A stretch of DNA of 64,000 bases from Streptomyces shenzhenensis (GTDB lineage Bacteria > Actinomycetota > Actinomycetes > Streptomycetales > Streptomycetaceae). Made by a program: the position numbers and the translations under genes. The DNA lies in NCBI RefSeq assembly GCF_003688995.1, contig NZ_PENI01000004.1, positions 372,001-436,000 of the forward strand, given 5' to 3'. Positions 9,348-17,367 of the stretch are shown here, in pieces. The notes beneath the pieces are model-generated. The model made no database searches. It saw only the letters and a list, made by a program, of their open reading frames with translations, and was not told the origin of the DNA. Position 1 is the first letter of the stretch. Each line of letters starts with the position of its first letter.

Positions 9348-9374
9348 GTGATGAGGAGGAACCGCAGGCCTTAA
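9348..9374 (+). other. Possible 8-codon leader ORF before phoH
   Basis: GTG ATG AGG AGG AAC CGC AGG CCT TAA reads as an 8-residue Arg-rich peptide ending 10 bases before phoH. The only strong Shine-Dalgarno-like sequence near phoH (AGGAGG) lies inside it, 25 bases from the phoH start, which is too far for normal use. It could be a leader peptide or chance. Confidence 0.25.
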
Positions 9375-9384
9375 GCGCCGGCCC

Positions 9385-10461
9385 ATGACTCAGACACCCA
9401 CAGCTCGCACCCCTGCGCAGGAGCAGGCGAGAGCACAGTTCACGGTCCCAGCCCAGCACCCGATGGTCACCGTGCTGGGTTCTGGCGACTCCCTTCTGCG
9501 CGTGATCGAGAAGGCCTTCCCGGCGGCCGACATCCACGTCCGGGGCAATGAGATCAGCGCGGTCGGCGACCCCCATGAAGTCGCCCTCATTCAGCGCGTG
9601 TTCGACGAGATGATGCTGGTGCTCCGCACCGGGCAGCCGATGACGGAGGACGCAGTGGAACGCTCGATCGCCATGCTCAAGGCGAGCGAGAACGGGGAGA
9701 GCGACGGCCAGGAGACCCCGGCCCAGGTGCTGACGCAGAACATCCTGTCCTCGCGCGGCCGCACCATCCGCCCCAAGACGCTCAACCAGAAGCGCTACGT
9801 CGACGCGATCGACAAGCACACGATCGTCTTCGGTATCGGCCCCGCCGGTACCGGCAAGACCTACCTCGCCATGGCCAAGGCGGTCCAGGCCCTGCAGTCC
9901 AAGCAGGTCAACCGCATCATCCTGACCCGCCCCGCGGTCGAGGCAGGTGAGCGCCTCGGCTTCCTGCCGGGCACGCTCTACGAGAAGATCGACCCCTACC
10001 TGCGCCCGCTCTACGACGCCCTGCACGACATGATCGACCCGGACTCGATCCCCCGCCTGATGGCAGCCGGCACCATCGAGGTCGCCCCCCTCGCATATAT
10101 GCGTGGCCGTTCGCTCAATGACGCCTTCATCATTCTGGACGAGGCTCAGAACACCAGCCCCGAGCAGATGAAGATGTTCCTCACCCGGCTCGGCTTCGAC
10201 TCGAAGATCGTGATCACGGGCGATGTGACCCAGGTCGACCTGCCGAACGGCACCAAGTCCGGTCTGCGACAGGTCCAGGACATCCTCGACGGGGTGGAGG
10301 ACGTCCACTTCTCCCGACTGTCCTCGCACGATGTCGTACGGCACAAGCTGGTGGGCCGTATCGTCGACGCGTACGAGAAGTACGACAGCAGGCACGGCAC
10401 CGAGAACGGCACCCACAAGGGCGGCCGCGACAAGGCCGGGCACGCGCACAAGGGGAAGTAG
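9385..10461 (+). CDS. phoH: PhoH-like ATPase
   Basis: Cytosolic P-loop ATPase of the PhoH family (358 aa), implicated in RNA metabolism and usually beside ybeY. An N-terminal KH-like segment (about 20-80) precedes the ATPase core. Walker A is [11 protein letters not shown] (about 151-161), [15 protein letters not shown] is the conserved PhoH loop, and IILDEAQN is Walker B. The C-terminus is Lys/His/Gly-rich. ybeY starts 12 bases after the stop, so phoH-ybeY-corC is probably one operon. Confidence 0.94.
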   Translation: MTQTPTARTPAQEQARAQFTVPAQHPMVTVLGSGDSLLRVIEKAFPAADIHVRGNEISAVGDPHEVALIQRVFDEMMLVLRTGQPMTEDAVERSIAMLKASENGESDGQETPAQVLTQNILSSRGRTIRPKTLNQKRYVDAIDKHTIVFGIGPAGTGKTYLAMAKAVQALQSKQVNRIILTRPAVEAGERLGFLPGTLYEKIDPYLRPLYDALHDMIDPDSIPRLMAAGTIEVAPLAYMRGRSLNDAFIILDEAQNTSPEQMKMFLTRLGFDSKIVITGDVTQVDLPNGTKSGLRQVQDILDGVEDVHFSRLSSHDVVRHKLVGRIVDAYEKYDSRHGTENGTHKGGRDKAGHAHKGK

Positions 10462-10473
10462 ACCAGCACGAGC

Positions 10474-10971
10474 ATGTCGATCGACGTCAACAACGAATCC
10501 GGCACCGAGGCAGACGAGCAGGCGATCCTCGACATCGCCCGCTACGCGCTCGCGCGGATGCGCATCCACCCGCTCTCCGAGCTCTCGGTGATCGTCGTGG
10601 ACGCCGATGCCATGGAGCAGTTGCACATCCAGTGGATGGACCTGCCGGGCCCGACCGATGTCATGTCCTTCCCGATGGACGAGCTGCGGCCGCCCGCCAA
10701 GGACGACGACGAGCCCCCGCAGGGACTCCTCGGCGACATCGTGCTGTGCCCGGAGGTCGCCGCCAAGCAGGGGGCCGAGGCCCCGACGCAGCACTCCATG
10801 GACGAGGAGCTCCAGCTGCTCACCGTCCACGGAGTGCTGCACCTGCTCGGCTACGACCACGAGGAGGCCGACGAGCGGGCCGAGATGTTCGGCCTGCAGG
10901 CGGCCATCGTGGACGGCTGGCGCGCGGAGAAGGGCCTGACCGGCCCCTCTCCGGCACCCACGGTCTCGTGA
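10474..10971 (+). CDS. ybeY: Endoribonuclease YbeY (16S rRNA maturation)
   Basis: Single-strand-specific, zinc-dependent endoribonuclease that acts in 16S rRNA 3' maturation and ribosome quality control. The zinc motif [11 protein letters not shown] (H-x3-H-x5-H, about 124-134) is intact, and [11 protein letters not shown] is the other family block. The 165-residue length is normal. Its position between phoH and a CorC protein is the common bacterial order. The ATG at 10474 follows the phoH stop by 12 bases. Confidence 0.95.
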   Translation: MSIDVNNESGTEADEQAILDIARYALARMRIHPLSELSVIVVDADAMEQLHIQWMDLPGPTDVMSFPMDELRPPAKDDDEPPQGLLGDIVLCPEVAAKQGAEAPTQHSMDEELQLLTVHGVLHLLGYDHEEADERAEMFGLQAAIVDGWRAEKGLTGPSPAPTVS

Positions 10972-10981
10972 GCGGGTCCGC

Positions 10982-12289
10982 ATGAGTCCGCAGATCGTCC
11001 TCGGCGCGATCGCGCTGATCGTCGTCGCCTGGCTGGCCGCCTGCGCGGAGGCGGGCCTCGCGCGCGTCTCCAGCTTCCGCGCCGAGGAGGCCGTGAAGTC
11101 CGGCCGCCGCGGCAGCGCCAAGCTGGCCCAGGTTGCCGCCGACCCCACCCGCTACCTCAATGTCGCGCTGCTGGTCCGCGTGGCCTGCGAGATGGCCGCG
11201 GCGGCGCTGGTCACCTACGCCTGCCTGGAGGAGTTCCCCGGTTCCACCGCCGAGGCACTCCTCGTCGCGATGGCCGTCATGGTCCTGGTGTCGTACGTCG
11301 CCGTCGGCGTCTCGCCGCGCACCATCGGCCGGCAGCACCCCCTCAACACGGCCACCGCGGCGGCGTATGTGCTGGTGCCGCTGGCCCGGGTGATGGGCCC
11401 GATCCCGTCGCTGCTGATCCTCATCGGTAACGCGCTCACCCCCGGCAAGGGCTTCCGCCGTGGCCCGTTCGCCTCCGAGGCGGAGCTGCGCGCGCTGGTC
11501 GACCTCGCCGAGCAGGAGTCGCTCATCGAGGACGAGGAGCGCCGCATGGTGCACTCGGTCTTCGAGCTCGGCGACACCCTGGTGCGGGAGGTCATGGTCC
11601 CGCGCACCGACCTGATCGTCATCGAGCGCTACAAGACGATCCGGCAGGCCCTGACCCTGGCGCTCAGGTCCGGTTTCTCGCGTATCCCGGTCACCGGTGA
11701 GAGCGAGGACGACATCGTCGGGATCGTGTATCTGAAGGACCTGGTCCGCAAGACGCACATCAGCCGCGACGCCGAGAACGACGTGGTGTCCACGGCCATG
11801 CGGCCCGCCGTGTTCGTGCCGGACACCAAGAACGCCGGCGACCTGCTGCGTGAGATGCAGAAGGAACGCAACCACGTCGCGGTCGTCATCGACGAGTACG
11901 GCGGCACGGCCGGCATCGTCACCATCGAGGACATCCTGGAGGAGATCGTCGGGGAGATCACCGACGAGTACGACCGTGAGCTGCCGCCCGTCGAGGAGCT
12001 GGGCGACGACCGCTACCGGGTCACCGCCCGCCTCGACATCACCGACCTCGGCGAGCTGTACGGGCTGGAGGAGTACGACGACGAGGACGTGGAGACGGTC
12101 GGCGGGCTGCTCGCGAAGGCGCTGGGGCGGGTGCCGATCGCGGGCGCCTCGTCGGTCGTGGAGCTGCCGGACGGCCGGGAGCTGCGGCTGACGGCCGAGG
12201 CCGCGATCGGTCGCCGGAACAAGATCGTGACGGTGCTGGTGGAGCCGGTCGTGGTGGAGGGCGTGCCCGCCGAGAAGGAGTCCGGGTGA
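10982..12289 (+). CDS. CNNM/CorC-HlyC family membrane protein with CBS pair
   Basis: Integral membrane protein (435 aa) of the family linked to divalent cation (Mg/Co) transport. A DUF21 domain with about four hydrophobic segments (about residues 3-23, 50-75, 80-105, 115-140) precedes a CBS pair (about 200-325, including VMVPRTDL and GFSRIPVTGE) and a C-terminal CorC_HlyC domain (about 345-425). The old name hemolysin is misleading. It starts 10 bases after ybeY and ends in a GTGA overlap with the next gene, indicating translational coupling. Confidence 0.9.
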   Translation: MSPQIVLGAIALIVVAWLAACAEAGLARVSSFRAEEAVKSGRRGSAKLAQVAADPTRYLNVALLVRVACEMAAAALVTYACLEEFPGSTAEALLVAMAVMVLVSYVAVGVSPRTIGRQHPLNTATAAAYVLVPLARVMGPIPSLLILIGNALTPGKGFRRGPFASEAELRALVDLAEQESLIEDEERRMVHSVFELGDTLVREVMVPRTDLIVIERYKTIRQALTLALRSGFSRIPVTGESEDDIVGIVYLKDLVRKTHISRDAENDVVSTAMRPAVFVPDTKNAGDLLREMQKERNHVAVVIDEYGGTAGIVTIEDILEEIVGEITDEYDRELPPVEELGDDRYRVTARLDITDLGELYGLEEYDDEDVETVGGLLAKALGRVPIAGASSVVELPDGRELRLTAEAAIGRRNKIVTVLVEPVVVEGVPAEKESG

Positions 12290-12645
12290 CGCCCCGGGCG
12301 CTGCGTGACTTCTGCCTGTCCTTCAACGCGAGCGTGGAGGACTTTCCGTTCAACCCCGAGCTCTCGGTCTTCAAGGTGCGGGGCAAGCTCTTCGCGCTGA
12401 CGAGCCTGGAGGCCACGCCCCTGACGGTCAACCTCAAGTGCGATCCGGAGGACGCGGTCCGGCTGCGTGGCGAGCACCCGGGGCTGATCGTCCCGGGCTG
12501 GCACATGAACAAGCGGCACTGGAACACCGTCACGGTCGACGGCGCGCTCCCGGACCGTGTGGTCAGGGAGTTGGTCGAGGACTCGTACGACCTGGTCGTC
12601 GCCGGACTGCCGCGCGCCGAGCGGCTCCGCCTGGACCGCCCCTGA
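12286..12645 (+). CDS. YjbR/MmcQ family protein
   Basis: Small cytosolic protein (119 aa) with a CyaY-like double-wing fold. The FPFNPELSVFKVRGKLFAL and NLKCDPEDA ... PGWHMNKRHWNTV blocks are diagnostic of YjbR/MmcQ. The molecular role is not established; DNA binding has been proposed. GTG 12286 overlaps the corC stop by 4 bases (GTGA), so it is the last gene of the phoH-ybeY-corC run. Confidence 0.88.
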   Translation: MTPRALRDFCLSFNASVEDFPFNPELSVFKVRGKLFALTSLEATPLTVNLKCDPEDAVRLRGEHPGLIVPGWHMNKRHWNTVTVDGALPDRVVRELVEDSYDLVVAGLPRAERLRLDRP

Positions 12646-12690
12646 CCCCCGTGGTGGAGCGGGCCGTGCGGGGCTTCGTATGCTCGGGGC

Positions 12691-13044
12691 ATGACCGACA
12701 GCACCGGGCTCGACCCCGAGGACCGCAAGATCGTCACTCTGGCCCGTTCCGCGCGGGCCCGCAACGGCGTGCCCGAGGGCGCGGCGGTACGGGACGAGAC
12801 CGGGCGTACGTATGTCGCCGGGACCGTCGCCCTCGACTCCCTGCGGCTCAGCGCCCTGCGGACGGCCGTGGCGATGGCGGTGGCGTCCGGGGCGAAGTCC
12901 CTTGAGGCGGCGGCCGTGGTGACCGAGTCCGACACCGTGCCCACCGAGGACCTGTCCGCCGTACGAGACCTCGGCGGCCCGGACACCCCTGTCCTACTGT
13001 CCACCCCCGACGGCAAGATCCACCGAACCCTGACCGCCACCTGA
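12691..13044 (+). CDS. Cytidine deaminase-like protein lacking zinc ligands
   Basis: 117 residues with the length and strand/helix plan of a Cdd subunit: EDRKIVTLARSARARN, then AVRDETGRTYVAGTV, then LSALRTAVAMAVASGAKSLEAAAVV. In true Cdd the CAERTAI segment gives the zinc Cys and catalytic Glu; here it reads SALRTAV, and the PCGxCRQ zinc pair is absent. It should not deaminate cytidine by the known mechanism. Genome position supports Cdd ancestry, since cdd sits between ybeY and era in Bacillus. TATGCT (12679-12684) 6 bases before ATG 12691 suggests a leaderless transcript. A structural or regulatory role is possible but unproven. Confidence 0.75.
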   Translation: MTDSTGLDPEDRKIVTLARSARARNGVPEGAAVRDETGRTYVAGTVALDSLRLSALRTAVAMAVASGAKSLEAAAVVTESDTVPTEDLSAVRDLGGPDTPVLLSTPDGKIHRTLTAT

Positions 13045-13059
13045 ATCCCACGGCGCCCA

Positions 13060-13990
13060 GCCGCTTGGCTGGCGCGGCACCGCTCCCGCTCGGGTGGACC
13101 CCGGCTCTCCGGGCTGCCCGAGCCGCACGCCTGCACGGCACGGCTTCGGTCCGGGCAAGCCGCACCACACTTGCCCGGGCGATGAACTCCGCGTCCCCGG
13201 CGCGGCCGCCCGCACGACTCTCGACCGCCCGCGCCGCTGGGCTTCTGCCGGACCATGCGGCATGGCTTCCCGCCGGGGTGATGAACCCCGCCGGCCCGGC
13301 CCGGCCGCCCGCACGGCTCGTGACCGACCGCATTGCTCCTGCCCGGCCACGCCGTATCGCTCCGGGCGAGCCGTATCCGCTCCCGCCCGGCTGAGCTGCT
13401 CGGCTTCTGCCCGGTCGCACGGCACGGTTCTCGGCCGGGCGAGACGTGTCGCTCTCCGTCGGGTGAACCCGACCGCTCTCGGGCCGGCTGAGCCGCTTGG
13501 CTTCTGCCCGGTCGCACGGCACTGCTCTCGGCCGGGCGAGTCGCACCGCTTCCGGCCCGGCCGCGATGTACGGCTTTGGGCCGGGCAGCGAGCCGCACCG
13601 CTCCCGCTCGGGTGGACCCCACCGGTCCCACTCGACCGGGCCGCTCGGCTCTTGCCGGACCGTGCTGCACCGTTGTCGGTGGCCGAGTCGCATCGCTTCC
13701 GGCCGGGTGAACCCCACCGCTCCCGCCGGGGTGATGAATCCCGCCGGCCCGGCCGCCCGCACGGCTCGTGACCGCCCGCACTGCTCCCGCCTGACCGCAC
13801 CGCACGGCTTCTGCCCGGCCACACCGCATCGCTCCCGGCCGGACGAACCCCACTGCCCTCGCTCGGGTGGACCCCACCGGTCCCGTCCGACCCAGCCGCT
13901 CGGCTTCTTCCCGGTCGCGTGACATGGCTCTCGGCCGGGCGAGACGTATCGCTCTCCGTCGAGTGAACCCCACCGATCCCGGCCGGAGTT
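13060..13990. repeat. Island of interspersed imperfect repeats, no credible gene
   Basis: About 930 bases made of recurring short blocks. The block CTCGGCCGGGCGAGACGTRTCG followed by CTCTCCGTCGRGTGAACCC occurs near 13432 and 13932; CGCCGGGGTGATGAAYCCCG with its tail CCGCACGGCTCGTGACCG near 13271 and 13722; GCTCGGGTGGACCCCACCGG near 13608 and 13863. All three minus frames are almost stop-free, but translations are repeat-like, arginine-rich and overlap each other, and none has a ribosome site. The region ends where promoter-like DNA for the next gene begins. Confidence 0.8.
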
Positions 13991-14033
13991 GGGCAGGCGG
14001 TAGCTGTTCTGGTTAATCGGCTGGAAATCGGCC

Positions 14034-14062
14034 TTGTCGGCGGGTGTCCCTCGCGTATCAAT
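14034..14062 (+). promoter_or_regulatory. Probable promoter of secreted protein gene
   Basis: TTGTCG (14034-14039) and TATCAAT (14056-14062) are 16 bases apart. The implied untranslated leader is about 135 bases and contains an inverted repeat GACGG-A-CCGTC at 14079-14089. Confidence 0.45.
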
Positions 14063-14204
14063 GGAACCGCAAGTTCCCGACGGACCGTCAGTTTCAGCCC
14101 CGCAGGGTGCCCGCATCCACCTGGTCCGGGGTCGTCCGTCGGCGCGTACCTCCCGTCCATCCCCACATGGCATTCCCAGACAACGGGAAGGGAGCCGGAT
14201 TCCC

Positions 14205-14681
14205 ATGAGAGGCAAGCGAACAGCAACCGGTGCGGCACTGGCGGTCGGGGCCCTCGCGGTCACCGGGCTGGCCTTCGCGCCCGCAGCCCTGGCCGTCACC
14301 CCGCAATCGGCGACGATCACCGCCGACTGCGGAGCCTTCGGCGGCGGCGCGGCCACGCTCACCGCAACCCAGAGCGGCACCTCGGCCACCATGACCCTCA
14401 CGTCCACCGCGGTCACCGCACCCCTGTCACTGTCGGCGGACTCGATCACGTCCAAGCTCACGATGGTCAAGGCGGGCGGCGGCACCACCGTCTTCAGCGG
14501 CACGAAGAACCCCGCCATGGCCGCCGGTGACCCGGTCACCGTCGGCCCGCTCAGCGGCACCGTGGCCTCCGGCGACAGCCTGGAGGCGAACGGCGGTTCG
14601 CTGCAGATGACGGTCTTCGGTATCACCATCACCTGTACGGCGACCGGCAACCAGTCGCCGGGCCCGTTCGTGTTCGACTGA
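14205..14681 (+). CDS. Small secreted protein, unknown function
   Basis: 158 residues with a clear Sec signal: MRGKRTATGAALAVGALAVT, a hydrophobic stretch and a cut near PAALA-VTP (about 31). The mature part is rich in Thr, Ser, Gly and Ala, probably all-beta, with two Cys (ADCGAF and TITCTATG) that could form a disulfide. I do not recognise a named family. A purine-rich GGGAAGGGAG tract precedes ATG 14205 by about 11 bases. Its terminator separates it from the WxL-like gene downstream, but composition and secretion fit a shared surface system, perhaps in the role of a small WxL-type partner. That grouping is inference. Confidence 0.8.
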   Translation: MRGKRTATGAALAVGALAVTGLAFAPAALAVTPQSATITADCGAFGGGAATLTATQSGTSATMTLTSTAVTAPLSLSADSITSKLTMVKAGGGTTVFSGTKNPAMAAGDPVTVGPLSGTVASGDSLEANGGSLQMTVFGITITCTATGNQSPGPFVFD

Positions 14682-14706
14682 CCCGACGCAGGTCCGACGC
14701 ACGGCT

Positions 14707-14745
14707 GCGGCAGGAGAACTGACACCATGTCAGTTCTCCTGCCGC
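14707..14745 (+). terminator. Strong stem-loop terminator
   Basis: Arms 14707-14724 and 14728-14745 are perfectly complementary over 18 bases with a 3-base loop, followed by TTCTTCATT. It lies 25 bases after the secreted protein stop. Confidence 0.9.
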
Positions 14746-14837
14746 TTCTTCATTGACTTCTCACGCGACCTCCACATCAATGGCCCCCTGTCGGCGCAGC
14801 CGAGCCGCTGCGCCCGCAACCCTCAAGGAGGGGGCCC

Positions 14838-16163
14838 ATGGGTTCGACACTCCGAAGATCCGCACGCCGGCGCTGGGCGTCCCTGCTCGGCGCGACCGCG
14901 CTCGCGGTCACCGCGGGCGGCGCCCTGGCCTGCCCGGCCGCGGCGGGCAGCAACGTGGACTTCGCCACCCACTGCATCCCGCCCGCGATCGCGGGCCTGC
15001 CGCCCATCGACGGCACCACCACCGCGAACATCACGGTGGACGACACCAGCCCCGAGGTCGGCGACACCGTCGCCGTGACCTACACCGTGGTCACGGCCGC
15101 CGCCGCCAACCCCACCGACCTCGCCCTGCCGGCCGACATCATGACCCCGACCGGAAAGGTCACCCTCGGCGGCGCGCAGAGCGGCAGCATCACGGTGGCG
15201 GGGCCGAAGAAGAACCCCCCGGTGCCGGGAAGGGGCACGTTCCCGTCGTTCTCCATGACCGGGACGTTCACCGTCACCTCGCCCGGCGCGATCACCCTCT
15301 CGCCCGGCGACTACAACATCCACACCAGCTACATCCTCGAACTGGACACCCCCTGCACGGTCATCGCCCCGCCAGCCCCGGTGTCCCAGACCGTCACGGC
15401 GACCTCCGGCGTCCCCACCAACACCCGTGCCATCTCGCTGAGTTCGGCATCCGGGGACCCGGGGGACAGCGTCACCGTGAGCGGCAGCGACTTCACGCCG
15501 GGCGCGAGCGTCACGCTGGCCGGGCGGTCCGGGGCGGCGCAGACCGCGGACACGGCGACCGTGACCGCGAACGCCCAGGGCTCCTTCAGCGGTTCCCTCG
15601 TCGTCAACGACCCGGCCACGACCGGGATCGTGGCCTACGAGGGCAGCGCATGGAACGCCGACCTGGGCGCAGGACCCGCGGCCTACGTCGTCAACGACAC
15701 CACGCCCGTCCCCGACGGCAGCCAGCGGCTGACCACCACCGTCAAGGCGGGCACGCTGGCCATGTCCCAGGCCGGGGACTCCGTCGCGCTGTCGGCGGTC
15801 GACTTCGGCGAGGGCGGCGCCTCGACGGGCGCGCTGCGCACGGTGACCGTCAAGGACTTCCGCGGCGGCCCCGCGGGCTGGTCCCTGACCGGCAAGGTCA
15901 CCGACTTCACCGGCCCCGGCGGGCGGATCGACGCCGGGAAGCTGAGCTGGACCCCCGCCTGCGCGACCGAGACGGGCAGCCCGAGCACCTGCGCGGCCGG
16001 CTCGGCGGGCACGGTGGGCGCTTCGGGGGCCACGCTGGCACAGGCGCCCGACGGGACGCTCACCGGCGGTGAGTTCACCGTCGACGCCGGACTGTCCCTG
16101 GACGTACCGGCGTTCACGCCTCCGGGCGCGTACTCCGGCGTCCTCACGCTCACCCTCACCTGA
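14838..16163 (+). CDS. Secreted WxL-domain-like surface protein
   Basis: 441 residues with an Arg-rich signal peptide cut near residue 37 (ACPAAAG). The middle is all-beta with an Ig-like unit (SLSSASGDPGDSVTVSGSDF, about 195-280). The last ~140 residues follow the WxL domain pattern of Firmicute surface proteins: TVTVKDFRGGPAGWSLTGKV carries the DxRG and W-x-L elements, then DAGKLSWTP, and the end LSLDVPAFTPPGAYSGVLTL matches the closing strand, with LTLTL where Firmicutes have LTWTL. WxL domains bind peptidoglycan non-covalently. The next gene is DUF916-like, the usual partner. AAGGAGG precedes ATG 14838 by about 7 bases. No LPXTG or membrane anchor is present. Confidence 0.72.
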   Translation: MGSTLRRSARRRWASLLGATALAVTAGGALACPAAAGSNVDFATHCIPPAIAGLPPIDGTTTANITVDDTSPEVGDTVAVTYTVVTAAAANPTDLALPADIMTPTGKVTLGGAQSGSITVAGPKKNPPVPGRGTFPSFSMTGTFTVTSPGAITLSPGDYNIHTSYILELDTPCTVIAPPAPVSQTVTATSGVPTNTRAISLSSASGDPGDSVTVSGSDFTPGASVTLAGRSGAAQTADTATVTANAQGSFSGSLVVNDPATTGIVAYEGSAWNADLGAGPAAYVVNDTTPVPDGSQRLTTTVKAGTLAMSQAGDSVALSAVDFGEGGASTGALRTVTVKDFRGGPAGWSLTGKVTDFTGPGGRIDAGKLSWTPACATETGSPSTCAAGSAGTVGASGATLAQAPDGTLTGGEFTVDAGLSLDVPAFTPPGAYSGVLTLTLT

Positions 16164-16252
16164 CCGCATCCGACTCCGGCGGCCGGGCGCCCGCCCGCGC
16201 GGGGCCGCACCCGTCCGACCGCCCCGACCTACGCCCGTGGGGGCCCGCACCC

Positions 16253-16315
16253 ATGCGCAAGCCATCCGCACCCATGCGCAAGCCATCCGCACCCATGCGC
16301 AAGCCATCCGCACCC
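16253..16315 (+). repeat. Three 21-bp tandem repeats each carrying an in-frame ATG
   Basis: The unit ATGCGCAAGCCATCCGCACC plus C is repeated exactly at 16253, 16274 and 16295, and a fourth partial copy at 16316 becomes the signal peptide start. Each unit adds MRKPSAP to the N-terminus. Slippage would change the number of start codons without shifting the frame. Confidence 0.95.
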
Positions 16316-17278
16316 ATGCGCAAGCCGTACGTCCTCCTGCTGAGCCTGTGCTGTCTGCTCCTCGGCCTCGCGGCCACGCCCGCGCACGCCGCCGACAACG
16401 GCAGCTGGTCCGTCTACCCCGTCTCCTCGCGCGTCGCCGCACGGCCGTACTTCGCTCTCTCCGCCGACCCCGGCCAGACCATCGAGGACAAGGTGGTCCT
16501 CGCCAACAAGACCGCCGAGCCCCGCACCTTCCGGCTGTACGCGGCCGACGCCTACAACACCGCCCGGGACGGCGGCTTCGCCGTGCGGACGGCCGGCGAG
16601 CGGATGCGGGGGGTCGGGGCGTGGGCGCGGCCCGCGCGGTCCCGGGTCACCGTCCCCGGCCACGGCACCGTCACGGTGCCCGTCACACTGCGGGTGCCCG
16701 TGGACGCCGAACCGGGCGACCACTCCGGCGCGCTCGTGGCGATCGACGAGCGGATCGACCCCGGCGCCGGATCGGTCGCGCTCGGCGTGCGCCGGGCCGT
16801 CGGCGCCCGGGTCTATCTGCGGGTGAGCGGACCCGCGCTGCCCGCGCTCGCCGTCGAGCGCGTCCGCATCACCCACCGCCAGCCGCTCGTCCCCGGCCTC
16901 GGCGACAGCGCCGCGGCCGTCTCCTACACCCTGCACAACACCGGCAATGTGACCCTCGATCCGAAGGTGGAACTCAGGGCGCGGGGCCTGTTCGGCCGTA
17001 CCCTGCTGGCCCGCGACCTGACCGGGATCCCCGCCGAGCTGCTGCCCGGGCAGCGGGTCCGGCTCACCGCGCCGTGGCGGAATGCGCCCCAACTCGACTG
17101 GGCGGACGTCACGTTGACGGCGCACGCCACCGGCACCCGGCAGTCGTCGAGCGCCTCGTTCCTCGCACTGCCGTGGCTGGTGGTGACGGTGGCCGCCGCC
17201 GTGGCCGTCGCGGGGGTGACCCTGCTGGTCCGGGCGCGCCGGGGCCGTGCCCGCCGCCCGTCCGTACCCGCAGGGTGA
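16253..17278 (+). CDS. DUF916/WxL-interacting-protein-like membrane protein
   Basis: 341 residues from the first ATG: three MRKPSAP repeats, then a signal peptide (MRKPYVLLLSLCCLLLGLAA, cut after AHA), an extracellular domain with YPVSSRVAARPYFALSADPG and ADAYNTARDGGFAV that fits the DUF916 peptidoglycan-binding domain of WxL-interacting proteins, a second beta domain (about 195-295), one C-terminal membrane helix (about 302-324) and a short basic tail. In Firmicutes such proteins tether WxL proteins to the wall. GTGGGGG 9 bases before ATG 16253 favours the first start; ATG 16316 gives the classical signal peptide. It lies 89 bases after the WxL-like gene, probably in the same transcript. Confidence 0.8.
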   Translation: MRKPSAPMRKPSAPMRKPSAPMRKPYVLLLSLCCLLLGLAATPAHAADNGSWSVYPVSSRVAARPYFALSADPGQTIEDKVVLANKTAEPRTFRLYAADAYNTARDGGFAVRTAGERMRGVGAWARPARSRVTVPGHGTVTVPVTLRVPVDAEPGDHSGALVAIDERIDPGAGSVALGVRRAVGARVYLRVSGPALPALAVERVRITHRQPLVPGLGDSAAAVSYTLHNTGNVTLDPKVELRARGLFGRTLLARDLTGIPAELLPGQRVRLTAPWRNAPQLDWADVTLTAHATGTRQSSSASFLALPWLVVTVAAAVAVAGVTLLVRARRGRARRPSVPAG

Positions 17279-17367
17279 TGTCACCGTGACTCTCTGTCGT
17301 ACGGACCTGCCCCGGTGCCCGTCCCGGGCGGTACGGGCTGGGTCGGGGATCAGGGACAATGGGCGGC

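Noticed and set aside
10982..12289. Hemolysin as the function of the CorC/HlyC protein
   Set aside because: The name derives from an old assignment. Domain content (DUF21, CBS pair, CorC_HlyC) points to ion transport or its control.
12039..14728. Long minus-strand frames of 400-640 codons across the repeat island and its neighbours
   Set aside because: Three overlapping frames are open at once, translations are Arg/Gly/Ser repeats, and they run antisense through corC and the cdd-like gene.
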